The notes beneath the pieces are model-generated. The model saw nothing but the letters and a program-made list of their open reading frames with translations. It did no database searches and was not told the DNA's origin. Shown piece by piece: positions 22,616-28,393 of a DNA stretch of 30,489 bases. How positions within the stretch are numbered: position 1 is the stretch's first letter; each line of letters starts with the position of its first letter. The DNA comes from JAFARZ01 sp035651595 (lineage in GTDB: Bacteria; Actinomycetota; Actinomycetes; Streptosporangiales; Streptosporangiaceae). The stretch lies in the NCBI GenBank assembly GCA_035651595.1, contig DASRFJ010000253.1, forward strand, positions 1 through 30,489, read 5' to 3'. Position numbers and translations under genes: made by a program.

Positions 22616-23244
22616 CCGGAGTCGAACTCGTCCCGGGAGTTGTTACAGTGCACGAGGTCGATCCGGCCGGTGATCGCCATGATCTTCTCGACCGCGTCCG
22701 CCAGCTCGATCCCGGCCGAGTTGGCGTGGCAGGTGTCCAGGCAGAACCCGATGTTCTCCGCACCGCCGACCACGTCCCAGAGCCGGGAGATGTTGTCCAG
22801 CGTGCGCGCCATGGCCCCGTCGCCGCCAGCCGTGTTCTCGATCAGCAGCGGAATCGGCCGCGGGATCTGGTCGACCGCCTTGGCCCAGTTGAGCAGCCCG
22901 TCCTGCGGGTCGTCCTTGGCCGTGACGTGGCCGCCGTGCACGACCAGGCCCTTGGCTCCGATCGACGCGGCAGCCTTGAGCTGCTGCTTGATGATGGTCC
23001 GGCTCGGGTGCCGGATCCGGTTGTTGGTGCTCGCCAGGTTCACCGGATAGGGCGAATGAATATAGACGTCGATCCCCGCCTCTGCCCAGGCCCGCCCGAC
23101 CTCCGCCGGGTCGCCGGCGATGACCGGGGCCTTCCAGTCCTGCGGGTCGCCAAGAAAGAACTGCGCCGCGTCGGCCCCGGCGGCGATGGCTTCCTTGAGC
23201 GGGTTGTCGACGTGAAAGTGGGCTCCGATGCGAGGCGTTGGCAT
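22402..23244 (-). CDS. Endonuclease IV-like TIM-barrel protein (apurinic endonuclease family)
   Basis: The 280-residue protein has the xylose-isomerase-like barrel of the AP endonuclease 2 (Nfo) family. It shows RIGAHFHVDNPLKEAIAAG, DVYIHSPYPVNLAS, GLVVHGGHVTAKDD, LLIENTAGGD, IGFCLDTCHANSAG, DLVHCNNSRDEFDSGQDRHADLAKGTID and PAICETP. The His, Glu and Asp metal ligands (H of HGGH, E of LIENT, D/H of LDTCH, DRHADL, E of CETP) are present. Function in abasic-site repair is likely but the actinobacterial subgroup is not proven. The last 24 residues after FLRTNLSG look like read-through opposite the GT87 gene. The start lies 10 bases after the small membrane protein gene, suggesting one transcript. 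Confidence 0.85.
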   Translation of the reverse strand: MPTPRIGAHFHVDNPLKEAIAAGADAAQFFLGDPQDWKAPVIAGDPAEVGRAWAEAGIDVYIHSPYPVNLASTNNRIRHPSRTIIKQQLKAAASIGAKGLVVHGGHVTAKDDPQDGLLNWAKAVDQIPRPIPLLIENTAGGDGAMARTLDNISRLWDVVGGAENIGFCLDTCHANSAGIELADAVEKIMAITGRIDLVHCNNSRDEFDSGQDRHADLAKGTIDPALLFGVVRTANAPAICETPGASSDVRFLRTNLSGALSKIPPAGSSMPATRTTSRSG

Positions 23245-23254
23245 GCCTCAGAGC

Positions 23255-23578
23255 CTAGAACCCCCCGCGCCCCAATCCGATCGCGAGGCCGACGAACCCG
23301 GCGATGAGCCCCGTGACGATGAGCACCCGCTGCTCGCGGGTGGCGGACACCATCTGCGCGTAGAGCCCGACGACCAGCGAAACCAGCCCGGTTGCCGTCG
23401 CGGTGATCCGCAAGCCGGCCCCGGCGGCGATGTCGTTGCGCAAGATGATCCCGAGCACGAACGACACCAGGCCCACCACCAGAATCCCGATGGTCAGGGC
23501 GTTCTCCACCGGGTGCGGGTTCCCGTCAGAGTTGAGAAAGCGCATGGGATTCGGACGGGTACGAGTCGTATCTGACAT
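23255..23578 (-). CDS. Small three-helix membrane protein, function unknown
   Basis: The 107-residue product has a short polar N-terminus (MSDTTRTRPNPMRFLNSDG). Three hydrophobic segments follow: ALTIGILVVGLVSFVLGIIL, LRITATATGLVSLVVGLYAQMV and VLIVTGLIAGFVGLAIGLG. ATG at 23578 has GGAGGTGAG a few bases upstream, a strong ribosome binding site, which favours it over the upstream frame to 23614. It lies 10 bases before the endonuclease-like gene and is likely co-transcribed with it. I do not recognise the family. Confidence 0.8.
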   Translation of the reverse strand: MSDTTRTRPNPMRFLNSDGNPHPVENALTIGILVVGLVSFVLGIILRNDIAAGAGLRITATATGLVSLVVGLYAQMVSATREQRVLIVTGLIAGFVGLAIGLGRGGF

Positions 23579-23744
23579 GCCGCTCACCTCCAGCCAGTCA
23601 CTCCTTCGTTTCATATTCGCACCACCCCCACCCCTGCGCTAGCCCCCGGGCCCGCATCCAAACCACCCCAAGCCCGACATGTCCCCACCTTCCGCCCGCC
23701 CACACCCGAGCAGGCGCTCCTCCGGACGGCGCGAGCTTCCCAGG

Positions 23745-23796
23745 AGCACCCGCACCCGGGAGCCCACCCGCACCCGGGAGCCCACCCGCACCCGAG
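23745..23796. repeat. 18-base tandem repeat, about three copies
   Basis: The unit AGCCCACCCGCACCCGGG occurs three times in a row with small changes at both ends. It lies between divergent genes and codes for nothing I can support. Confidence 0.75.
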
Positions 23797-23865
23797 CGGC
23801 GCCCGCCGCCTCCCTGGGGCAGCACCCGCCTTCCCCACGGTGCCAATGTGACTGGTTTTGCCCGA

Positions 23866-23980
23866 GTGACCACAGCGTCACCTCTTGTGTCAAGAAAGTG
23901 CTTCATGTTGAGAAAGGGTGCAGATATGGCGCCTTTCTCGACAGGAAGCCCTAATCTGACACGGGAAAGGGTGCGTATCG
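23866..23980. repeat. Low-GC block with inverted and direct repeats
   Basis: GTGAC, CACAGC, GTCAC forms one hairpin (23866-23881). GAGAAAGG...CCTTTCTC (23910-23939) forms an 8-bp stem with a 14-base loop. The decamer GAAAGGGTGC occurs in that stem and again about 50 bases on (23965-23974). Base composition is distinctly lower in GC than the flanks. Confidence 0.55.
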
Positions 23981-24109
23981 GGCATCTCGCGCCCCTCCGC
24001 GGGGCCGCGCGGCCGGTTCGTGTGCGCTGACGTCCCGGCGATGCCATCGAATGGCCAGAATCCCAGGTCGGCGGGCGCGTTCCGTTACCGGGCAGGGTCT
24101 GGTAGTTGG

Positions 24110-24115
24110 TATGCT
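24110..24115 (+). promoter_or_regulatory. Possible -10 element of the rpsF operon
   Basis: TATGCT preceded by TTGG gives an extended -10 (TG-N-TATGCT). A start near 24122 would leave a leader of roughly 125 bases containing the hairpins at 24191-24234. The -35 is poor. Confidence 0.35.
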
Positions 24116-24190
24116 TGCGGCGCCGCGTGCGGCCGGTATGGGACCGGCCGATGGCCCATCGCGGGATCGCGATGCGGGTACACCGCGACA

Positions 24191-24234
24191 CCTCCTGCCA
24201 CGGAAAGACCGTGGCCGCATTAGTCCAGAGGAGG
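24191..24234 (+). promoter_or_regulatory. rpsF leader structure that can sequester the ribosome binding site
   Basis: A perfect hairpin, GCCACGG, loop AAAGA, CCGTGGC (24197-24215), is directly preceded by CCTCCT (24191-24196). CCTCCT is exactly complementary to the ribosome-binding sequence AGGAGG (24229-24234) before rpsF. The fold closes the binding site and leaves CGCATTAGTCCAG as a bulge. Autoregulatory rpsF leaders that bind the S6:S18 complex are known in many bacteria; whether this is one is inference. Confidence 0.5.
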
Positions 24235-24247
24235 GCTCAGGACGCCC

Positions 24248-24538
24248 ATGCGCCATTACGAAATCATGGTTATCCTCGACCCCAGTCTCGAGGAGCGCAC
24301 CGTCCAGCCGTCACTCGACCAGTTCCTGAAGGTCGTGACCGGCGGTGGCGGCAAGGTCGACAAGGTGGATATCTGGGGAAGACGCCGCCTTGCTTATCAG
24401 ATCGAGAAGAAGTCCGAGGGCATCTACGCCGTCGTCGACCTGACCGCCGAGCCGGCCACGGTGCACGAGCTCGACCGTCAGCTCAACCTCAACGAGGCAA
24501 TCCTGCGGACGAAGGTCATGCGACCCGAACACCGCTGA
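24248..24538 (+). CDS. rpsF: 30S ribosomal protein S6
   Basis: The 96-residue S6 binds 16S rRNA together with S18 in the platform of the small subunit. MRHYEIMVILDPSLEER is the family N-terminus. GGKVDKVDIWGRRRLAYQIEKKSEGIYAVVDL is the conserved central beta strand-loop, and LNEAILRTKVMRPE is the usual end. Length is normal. It is the first gene of the rpsF-ssb-rpsR-rplI operon. The ribosome binding site AGGAGG is about 13 bases upstream of the ATG and can pair with an upstream CCTCCT. Confidence 0.98.
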   Translation: MRHYEIMVILDPSLEERTVQPSLDQFLKVVTGGGGKVDKVDIWGRRRLAYQIEKKSEGIYAVVDLTAEPATVHELDRQLNLNEAILRTKVMRPEHR

Positions 24539-24555
24539 GCCGCGTACTTAAATCC

Positions 24556-24587
24556 CAGGGGGGCCCGGGGGGATGGGGTCCCCCCGT
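24556..24587 (+). repeat. G-run/C-run palindromic element between rpsF and ssb
   Basis: CAGGGGGG, CCC, GGGGGG, ATGGGGT, CCCCCC, GT has the same order and length (32 bases) as the pcnA copies. It is the only non-coding copy in the window. It ends seven bases before GGGAG, the ssb ribosome binding site, so a hairpin here could alter ssb expression relative to rpsF. Confidence 0.75.
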
Positions 24588-24605
24588 AAAATTAGGGAGC
24601 ATCCG

Positions 24606-25124
24606 ATGGCAGCAGGCGACACCGTCATCACCGTCGTGGGCAACCTCGTCAACGATCCGGAACTCCGGTTCACTCCGGCCGGTCAGCCGGTCGCGACCTT
24701 CCGGGTGGCGTCCACGCCACGTTTCATGGACCGGACGACCAATGAGTGGAAGGACGGGGACAGCCTTTTCCTGACCTGCAACGTCTGGCGGCAGGCGGCC
24801 GAGAACGTGGCCGAGAGCCTGCAGCGCGGCATGCGGGTGATCGTCCAGGGGCGTCTCAAGCAGCGTTCCTATGAGACGAAGGAAGGCGAGAAGCGCACGG
24901 TCTACGAGGTCGAGGTCGACGAAGTAGGCCCGTCGCTGCGCAATGCCTCCGCGAAGGTGAACAAGGTGGCACGCACTGGCGGTGGCGGCGGCTCCTCTTA
25001 TGGCGGCGGCCAGGGCGGCGGCGGCATGGGAGGCGGTCGTCCCTCCGGCGGCGGCGGCGGTCAGGACGACCCGTGGGCTACCGACGGGGCCGCCGGCGGC
25101 TATTCCGACGAACCGCCCTTCTAA
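24606..25124 (+). CDS. ssb: Single-stranded DNA-binding protein
   Basis: The 172-residue SSB coats single-stranded DNA at the replication fork as a tetramer. The OB fold spans residues 1-115 (MAAGDTVITVVGNLVNDPEL, FTPAGQPVATFRVAS, VWRQAAENVAESLQRGMRVIVQGRL, YEVEVDEVGPSLR). A Gly/Ser-rich linker (about 122-155) leads to the acidic tip DEPPF that recruits partner proteins. ATG at 24606 has GGGAG six bases upstream; an upstream GTG-type start at 24573 would read through the palindromic element and is rejected. It sits in the S6/S18/L9 operon, as in mycobacteria and Streptomyces. Confidence 0.97.
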   Translation: MAAGDTVITVVGNLVNDPELRFTPAGQPVATFRVASTPRFMDRTTNEWKDGDSLFLTCNVWRQAAENVAESLQRGMRVIVQGRLKQRSYETKEGEKRTVYEVEVDEVGPSLRNASAKVNKVARTGGGGGSSYGGGQGGGGMGGGRPSGGGGGQDDPWATDGAAGGYSDEPPF

Positions 25125-25155
25125 CTCGATAAGTCAATCCACAAGAACCGACCAT

Positions 25156-25172
25156 CCCCGCGGAATGCGGGG
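25156..25172 (+). other. Short hairpin between ssb and rpsR
   Basis: CCCCGC, loop GGAAT, GCGGGG is a perfect 6-bp stem in the 68-base gap. It is followed by AAGGAG and the rpsR ATG. It may stabilise or process the mRNA; there is no sign that it terminates transcription. Confidence 0.45.
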
Positions 25173-25192
25173 CTCTGCTAAGGAGCACCACG

Positions 25193-25429
25193 ATGGCCAA
25201 GCCACCACTGCGCAAGCCGAAGAAGAAGGTCTGCTCGTTCTGCCAGGAGAAGAGCGTCTACGTCGACTACAAGGACACCGGCCTGCTTCGCAAGTACATC
25301 TCCGATCGCGGCAAGATACGTGCCCGGCGCGTGACGGGTAACTGCACCCGGCACCAGCGCGACGTCGCCACGGCGATCAAGAATGCCCGCGAGATGGCGC
25401 TGCTGCCGTACACGAGCACGGCGCGCTAG
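25193..25429 (+). CDS. rpsR: 30S ribosomal protein S18
   Basis: The 78-residue S18 pairs with S6 on the 16S platform. The N-terminal basic stretch is followed by VCSFCQEK and, later, RVTGNCTRHQRDVATAIKNAREMALLPYT. The C-x2-C plus C-x2-H set makes this the zinc-binding (C+) form. Many actinobacteria also have a zinc-free paralogue elsewhere that is induced by zinc starvation; none is in the window. AAGGAG lies upstream of the ATG, and 12 bases separate it from rplI. Confidence 0.98.
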   Translation: MAKPPLRKPKKKVCSFCQEKSVYVDYKDTGLLRKYISDRGKIRARRVTGNCTRHQRDVATAIKNAREMALLPYTSTAR

Positions 25430-25441
25430 GAGGTCAGGCAG

Positions 25442-25903
25442 ATGAGTCGCACACCGATGAAGCTCATTCTCACCCAGGAGGTGGGAGGGCTCGGCGCACC
25501 GGGCGACGTCGTCGACGTCGCGGCCGGGTACGGGCGGAACTACCTGATCCCGCGCGGGTTCGCGATGCGGTGGACCCGCGGCGCGGAGAAGGAGATCGAA
25601 CTGATCAAGCGCGCTCGCGCGGCCCGGGAGATCCGCGGCCTTGAGGACGCGCAGGTGATCGCCGCGCGGCTCAACGGGCTGCGAGTGCGGATGCGGCGTC
25701 GCGCGGGCGCCAACGGCCGGCTGTTCGGCTCGGTCGGCTCCGCGGACATCGCCGCGGCCGTGCGTGAGGCGGGCGGTCCAGACTTGGACCGCCGCCGGAT
25801 CGAGGTCCGCGATCCGATCAAGACGATCGGTTCGCATCAGGTCAAGGTCCGCCTGCACCCCGAGGTCAGCGCGCCGGTCGACATCGAGATCAGCGCCAGC
25901 TAG
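25442..25903 (+). CDS. rplI: 50S ribosomal protein L9
   Basis: The 153-residue L9 binds 23S rRNA near the L1 stalk. MKLILTQEVGGLGAPGDVVDVAAGYGRNYLIPRGFAMRWT is the N-terminal domain with the L9 signature. A long connecting helix (EKEIELIKRARAAREIRGLEDAQVIAARLNG) leads to the C-terminal domain (ANGRLFGSVGSADIAAAV ... HQVKVRLHPEVSAPVDIEI). AGGAGGT precedes the ATG. It ends the operon, just before a strong hairpin. Confidence 0.98.
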   Translation: MSRTPMKLILTQEVGGLGAPGDVVDVAAGYGRNYLIPRGFAMRWTRGAEKEIELIKRARAAREIRGLEDAQVIAARLNGLRVRMRRRAGANGRLFGSVGSADIAAAVREAGGPDLDRRRIEVRDPIKTIGSHQVKVRLHPEVSAPVDIEISAS

Positions 25904-25911
25904 ATCTGAAA

Positions 25912-25950
25912 ACGAGTTCCCGCGGCAAGACGCTTGCCGCGGGAACTCGT
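25912..25950 (+). terminator. Rho-independent-like hairpin after rplI
   Basis: ACGAGTTCCCGCGGCAAG and its exact complement CTTGCCGCGGGAACTCGT form an 18-bp stem around loop ACG, six bases after the rplI stop. It lacks a U-tract, as is common in high-GC actinobacteria. It may also stop the leftward small gene that ends at 25971. Confidence 0.85.
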
Positions 25951-25970
25951 CGTCTTGACTACGGGAGCTG

Positions 25971-26168
25971 TCAGGGCTGAGCCGCGTACCTCGACGCGAC
26001 CTTCGCCAGCTCCGGATCCATGGCCCCCACCATCGCCCACACGGCCGCGACCTGAGTCTCCAGATCCCCCGGATCCGCAGCCTGGCGCTTGGCGTCGAGC
26101 TTCTCGATAGCGTCCGTCACGCACTGCAGTGCGTACTCCTGGGCGTACTCCTGGCTCGAATACATCAT
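25971..26168 (-). CDS. Small protein of unknown function
   Basis: A 65-residue frame, mostly helical and acidic: MMYSSQEYAQEYALQC, then VTDAIEKLDAKRQ, then VAAVWAMVGAMDPELAKVASRYA. Codon third positions are mostly G or C, as in real genes here. It fits neatly between the rplI hairpin and the DnaA-box region. It begins with a QEYA direct repeat. I see no strong ribosome binding site and recognise no family. It could be chance, though the amino-acid composition argues against that. Confidence 0.5.
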   Translation of the reverse strand: MMYSSQEYAQEYALQCVTDAIEKLDAKRQAADPGDLETQVAAVWAMVGAMDPELAKVASRYAAQP

Positions 26169-26576
26169 CGGATCGTATCAGCTCCGGCGGCTGCTCACGC
26201 TCGCTTTCGCGAAGCCGTTTTCCACAGTTTCGGCGTGCCCACCTGTGGATTCCGGCTGTGGATTACGACGTGGAAAATCGTGACCAAGTTTTTCTCCCAC
26301 ACACCCCGTGGAGTCGGTTTTAGCAGGTCACAGGCCAGGCCGACAGGTTAACGGCAGGTGCTCCACAGGGCTATCCCCAGCCTGCGCACAACGTTGCCGG
26401 CGTGTCTGCACACCTTCTCCACAACACCGTCCACCGCGGCGGTTGGTCCTCGGCGCGCCGGCCCGCAAAAATGTCAGAGCCATCCGCTAGAACGGTGTTG
26501 AACGCAGCGGGGCGTCTGGGTCGTATCAAGGCGGCAGTGCTTGCTGAGTCGCGTGCGCGACGGGGGAGGAGGGCCT
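26169..26576. other. 408-base region upstream of dnaB, no gene
   Basis: No supported coding frame. It holds the DnaA-box-like cluster (26218-26423), short T-runs such as AAGTTTTTCTCC and GGTTTTAGC, and the strong ribosome binding site of dnaB (GGGGGAGGAGGG) at its right end. Confidence 0.6.
26218..26423. promoter_or_regulatory. Cluster of seven DnaA-box-like sites upstream of dnaB
   Basis: Compared with TTATCCACA or its complement TGTGGATAA, there are single-mismatch sites at 26218-26226 (TTTTCCACA), 26257-26265 (TGTGGATTA) and 26415-26423 (TTCTCCACA). Two-mismatch sites are at 26244-26252, 26269-26277, 26359-26367 and 26371-26379. Such density is far above chance for GC-rich DNA. DnaA could act here as a regulator of dnaB, or be titrated. 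Confidence 0.6.
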
Positions 26577-28391
26577 GTGAGCGTTACCGAGATCGAGCAG
26601 CCAGGTGGCGGCTTCGAGCGGACACCACCGCACGATGTGGCCGCCGAGCAGTGCGCGCTCGGCGGCATGCTGCTGTCGAAGGATGCGATCTCGGACGTTA
26701 TCGAGGTGATCCGGCCGACCGATCATTACCGCCCCGCGCACCAGCTGATCCACGAGGCCATTCTCGACCTGTACGGGCGAGGCGAGCCGGCCGATGCGAT
26801 CACCGTGGCCAACGAGCTCAGCCGCCGCGGCGAGATAGCCCGCGTCGGCGGCGGCCCCTACCTGCACACGCTGATCGCGTCGGTGCCCACCGCCGCCAAC
26901 GCCGGATACTACGCGCGCATCGTCCGCGAGCGCGCGATCCTGCGCCGTCTGGTCGAGGCCGGCACGCGGATCGTGCAGTTTGGCTACGCGGGAGACGCGG
27001 AGGCCGACGACCTCGTCGACCGCGCTCAGGCCGAGGTGTACGCGGTGACCGACCGTCGCACAAGCGAGGACTACCACTCGCTGTCCGAGATCATGCCCGG
27101 GGCGCTGGACGAGATCGAAGCGATCGGCAGCCGCGGCGGCATGCTGACCGGTGTCCCCACCGGCTTCTCGGACCTGGACGCGCTCACCAACGGCCTGCAC
27201 CCCGGACAGATGGTCGTCATCGCCGCGCGCCCGGCGGTCGGCAAGGCGCTCGCGCTCGATACGCTGCTGCCGACCCCGATGGGCTGGACCACGATGGGCG
27301 GAGTGAGCGCGGGCGACCAGCTGCTCGGCGCGGACGGCAAGCCGGTGACCGTAGTGGCAGCGACCGACGTCCTGCACGACCGTCCGTGCTACGAGGTCGA
27401 ATTCTCCGACGGCGACGTGATCGTCGCCGACGAGAACCATCAGTGGTGCACCTGGACCGCACGAGCCCGAACGCAGCGTGGCGCACCCGCGATCGTGACC
27501 ACGGGCGCGCTGGCAGCCTCGCTGCACGACCCCGACGGCGGCCGGCAGCCGAACCACGCGATCGCGCTGAGCGGTCAGCAGGGCGACTCCCGCTGGCGGC
27601 ACATCGTGGACGTGCGGCCGGTGGCGTCGGTGCCGGTGCGTTGTGTCCAGGTGGACAGCCACGATCACCTGTACCTGGCCGGCCGCGGCATGGTCCCCAC
27701 GCACAACTCGACGCTGGCACTGGACTTCGCGCGTGCCGCGGCGATCAAGCACGGCATGTCGACCGTGGTGTTCAGCCTGGAAATGGGCCGCAACGAGATC
27801 ACCATGCGGCTGCTGTCCGCCGAGGCACGGGTGCCCATGCACACGATGCGCACCGGCCAGATGAATGACGACGACTGGGCGCGCCTGGCTCGCCGGATGA
27901 GCGAGGTGGCCGACGCCCCGCTGTACATCGACGACTCGCCGAACATGTCGCTGATGGAGATCCGGGCCAAGTGCCGTCGGCTGAAGCAGCGTCACGACCT
28001 GAAGTTCGTCATCATCGACTACCTCCAGCTGATGTCCTCACCCAAGCGGGTGGAAAACCGTCAGCAGGAAGTCTCCGAGATGTCACGCTCCCTCAAGCTC
28101 CTGGCCAAGGAGCTGGAGGTGCCGCTCATCGCGCTCTCCCAGCTCAACCGCGGCCCCGAGCAGCGCACCGACAAAAAGCCGCTATTGTCCGATTTGCGGG
28201 AAAGCGGATCGATTGAGCAAGATGCGGATGTTGTCATACTTTTGCACAGAGAAGATGCATACGAGAAGGAGTCGCCCCGGGCGGGCGAGGCGGACCTGAT
28301 CGTGGCGAAGCACAGGAACGGGCCGACGGCCACGGTGACCGTCGCGTTCCAGGGCCACTACAGCCGCTTCGTGGACATGGCTCCCGCGTAG
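26577..28391 (+). CDS. dnaB: Replicative DNA helicase DnaB, precursor with an intein
   Basis: DnaB is the hexameric 5'-3' helicase that drives the replication fork. The 604-residue precursor has the N-terminal collar domain (HDVAAEQCALGGMLLSKDAI ... YYARIVRERAILRRL) and a linker. The RecA-like domain starts VPTGFSDLDALTNGLHPGQMVVIAARPAVGK and is broken after Walker A Lys223 by a 154-residue intein. It resumes as STLALDFARAAA, FSLEMGRNEI, FVIIDYLQLM, SQLNRGPEQR, DLRESGSIEQDADVV and IVAKHRNGPT. Spliced length is 450 residues, normal for DnaB. GTG at 26577 follows GGGGGAGGAGGG. The helicase should be inactive until splicing restores the P-loop (G-K-S). Codons around 28181-28262 are unusually AT-rich. 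Confidence 0.97.
   Translation: MSVTEIEQPGGGFERTPPHDVAAEQCALGGMLLSKDAISDVIEVIRPTDHYRPAHQLIHEAILDLYGRGEPADAITVANELSRRGEIARVGGGPYLHTLIASVPTAANAGYYARIVRERAILRRLVEAGTRIVQFGYAGDAEADDLVDRAQAEVYAVTDRRTSEDYHSLSEIMPGALDEIEAIGSRGGMLTGVPTGFSDLDALTNGLHPGQMVVIAARPAVGKALALDTLLPTPMGWTTMGGVSAGDQLLGADGKPVTVVAATDVLHDRPCYEVEFSDGDVIVADENHQWCTWTARARTQRGAPAIVTTGALAASLHDPDGGRQPNHAIALSGQQGDSRWRHIVDVRPVASVPVRCVQVDSHDHLYLAGRGMVPTHNSTLALDFARAAAIKHGMSTVVFSLEMGRNEITMRLLSAEARVPMHTMRTGQMNDDDWARLARRMSEVADAPLYIDDSPNMSLMEIRAKCRRLKQRHDLKFVIIDYLQLMSSPKRVENRQQEVSEMSRSLKLLAKELEVPLIALSQLNRGPEQRTDKKPLLSDLRESGSIEQDADVVILLHREDAYEKESPRAGEADLIVAKHRNGPTATVTVAFQGHYSRFVDMAPA
27246..27707 (+). mobile_element. Class 3 mini-intein in the DnaB Walker A motif
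   Basis: The 154-residue insert begins ALALDTLLPTPMGWTTMGGV and ends GRGMVPTHN, followed by Ser as the +1 residue. Position 1 is Ala, so the usual N-terminal nucleophile is missing. Block B has ADENHQWC with His65 and Trp67, block F has Cys133 (PVRCVQVDSHDHLYLAG), and block G has Thr152-His153-Asn154. Trp, Cys and Thr at these places are the signature of class 3 inteins, in which the block F cysteine attacks first, as worked out for a mycobacteriophage DnaB intein. There is no room for a homing endonuclease, so it is fixed or passively inherited unless helped in trans. Confidence 0.93.
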
Positions 28392-28393
28392 CA

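Larger units (their letters stand above)
23579..24190. other. Intergenic region of about 600 bases with repeats, before the rpsF leader
   Basis: No convincing gene. Open frames on both strands have skewed composition and no family motif. From left to right it holds a Pro/Gly-codon-like GC stretch with an 18-base tandem repeat (23745-23796). A lower-GC stretch with several inverted repeats follows (23860-23990), then the likely promoter of the rpsF operon. Confidence 0.55.

Noticed and set aside
23745..23796. Possible CRISPR array
   Set aside because: Three 18-base units directly abut with no spacers, and no cas genes are near.
23598..24191. 197-codon minus-strand frame in the gap before rpsF
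   Set aside because: It spans the tandem repeat and hairpins, has changing composition and no motif. The part reading KGAISAPFLNMKHFL may come from a dispersed repeat, but I cannot support a gene.
26526..27995. 489-codon minus-strand frame opposite dnaB
   Set aside because: Shadow of dnaB and its intein, with no recognisable domain.
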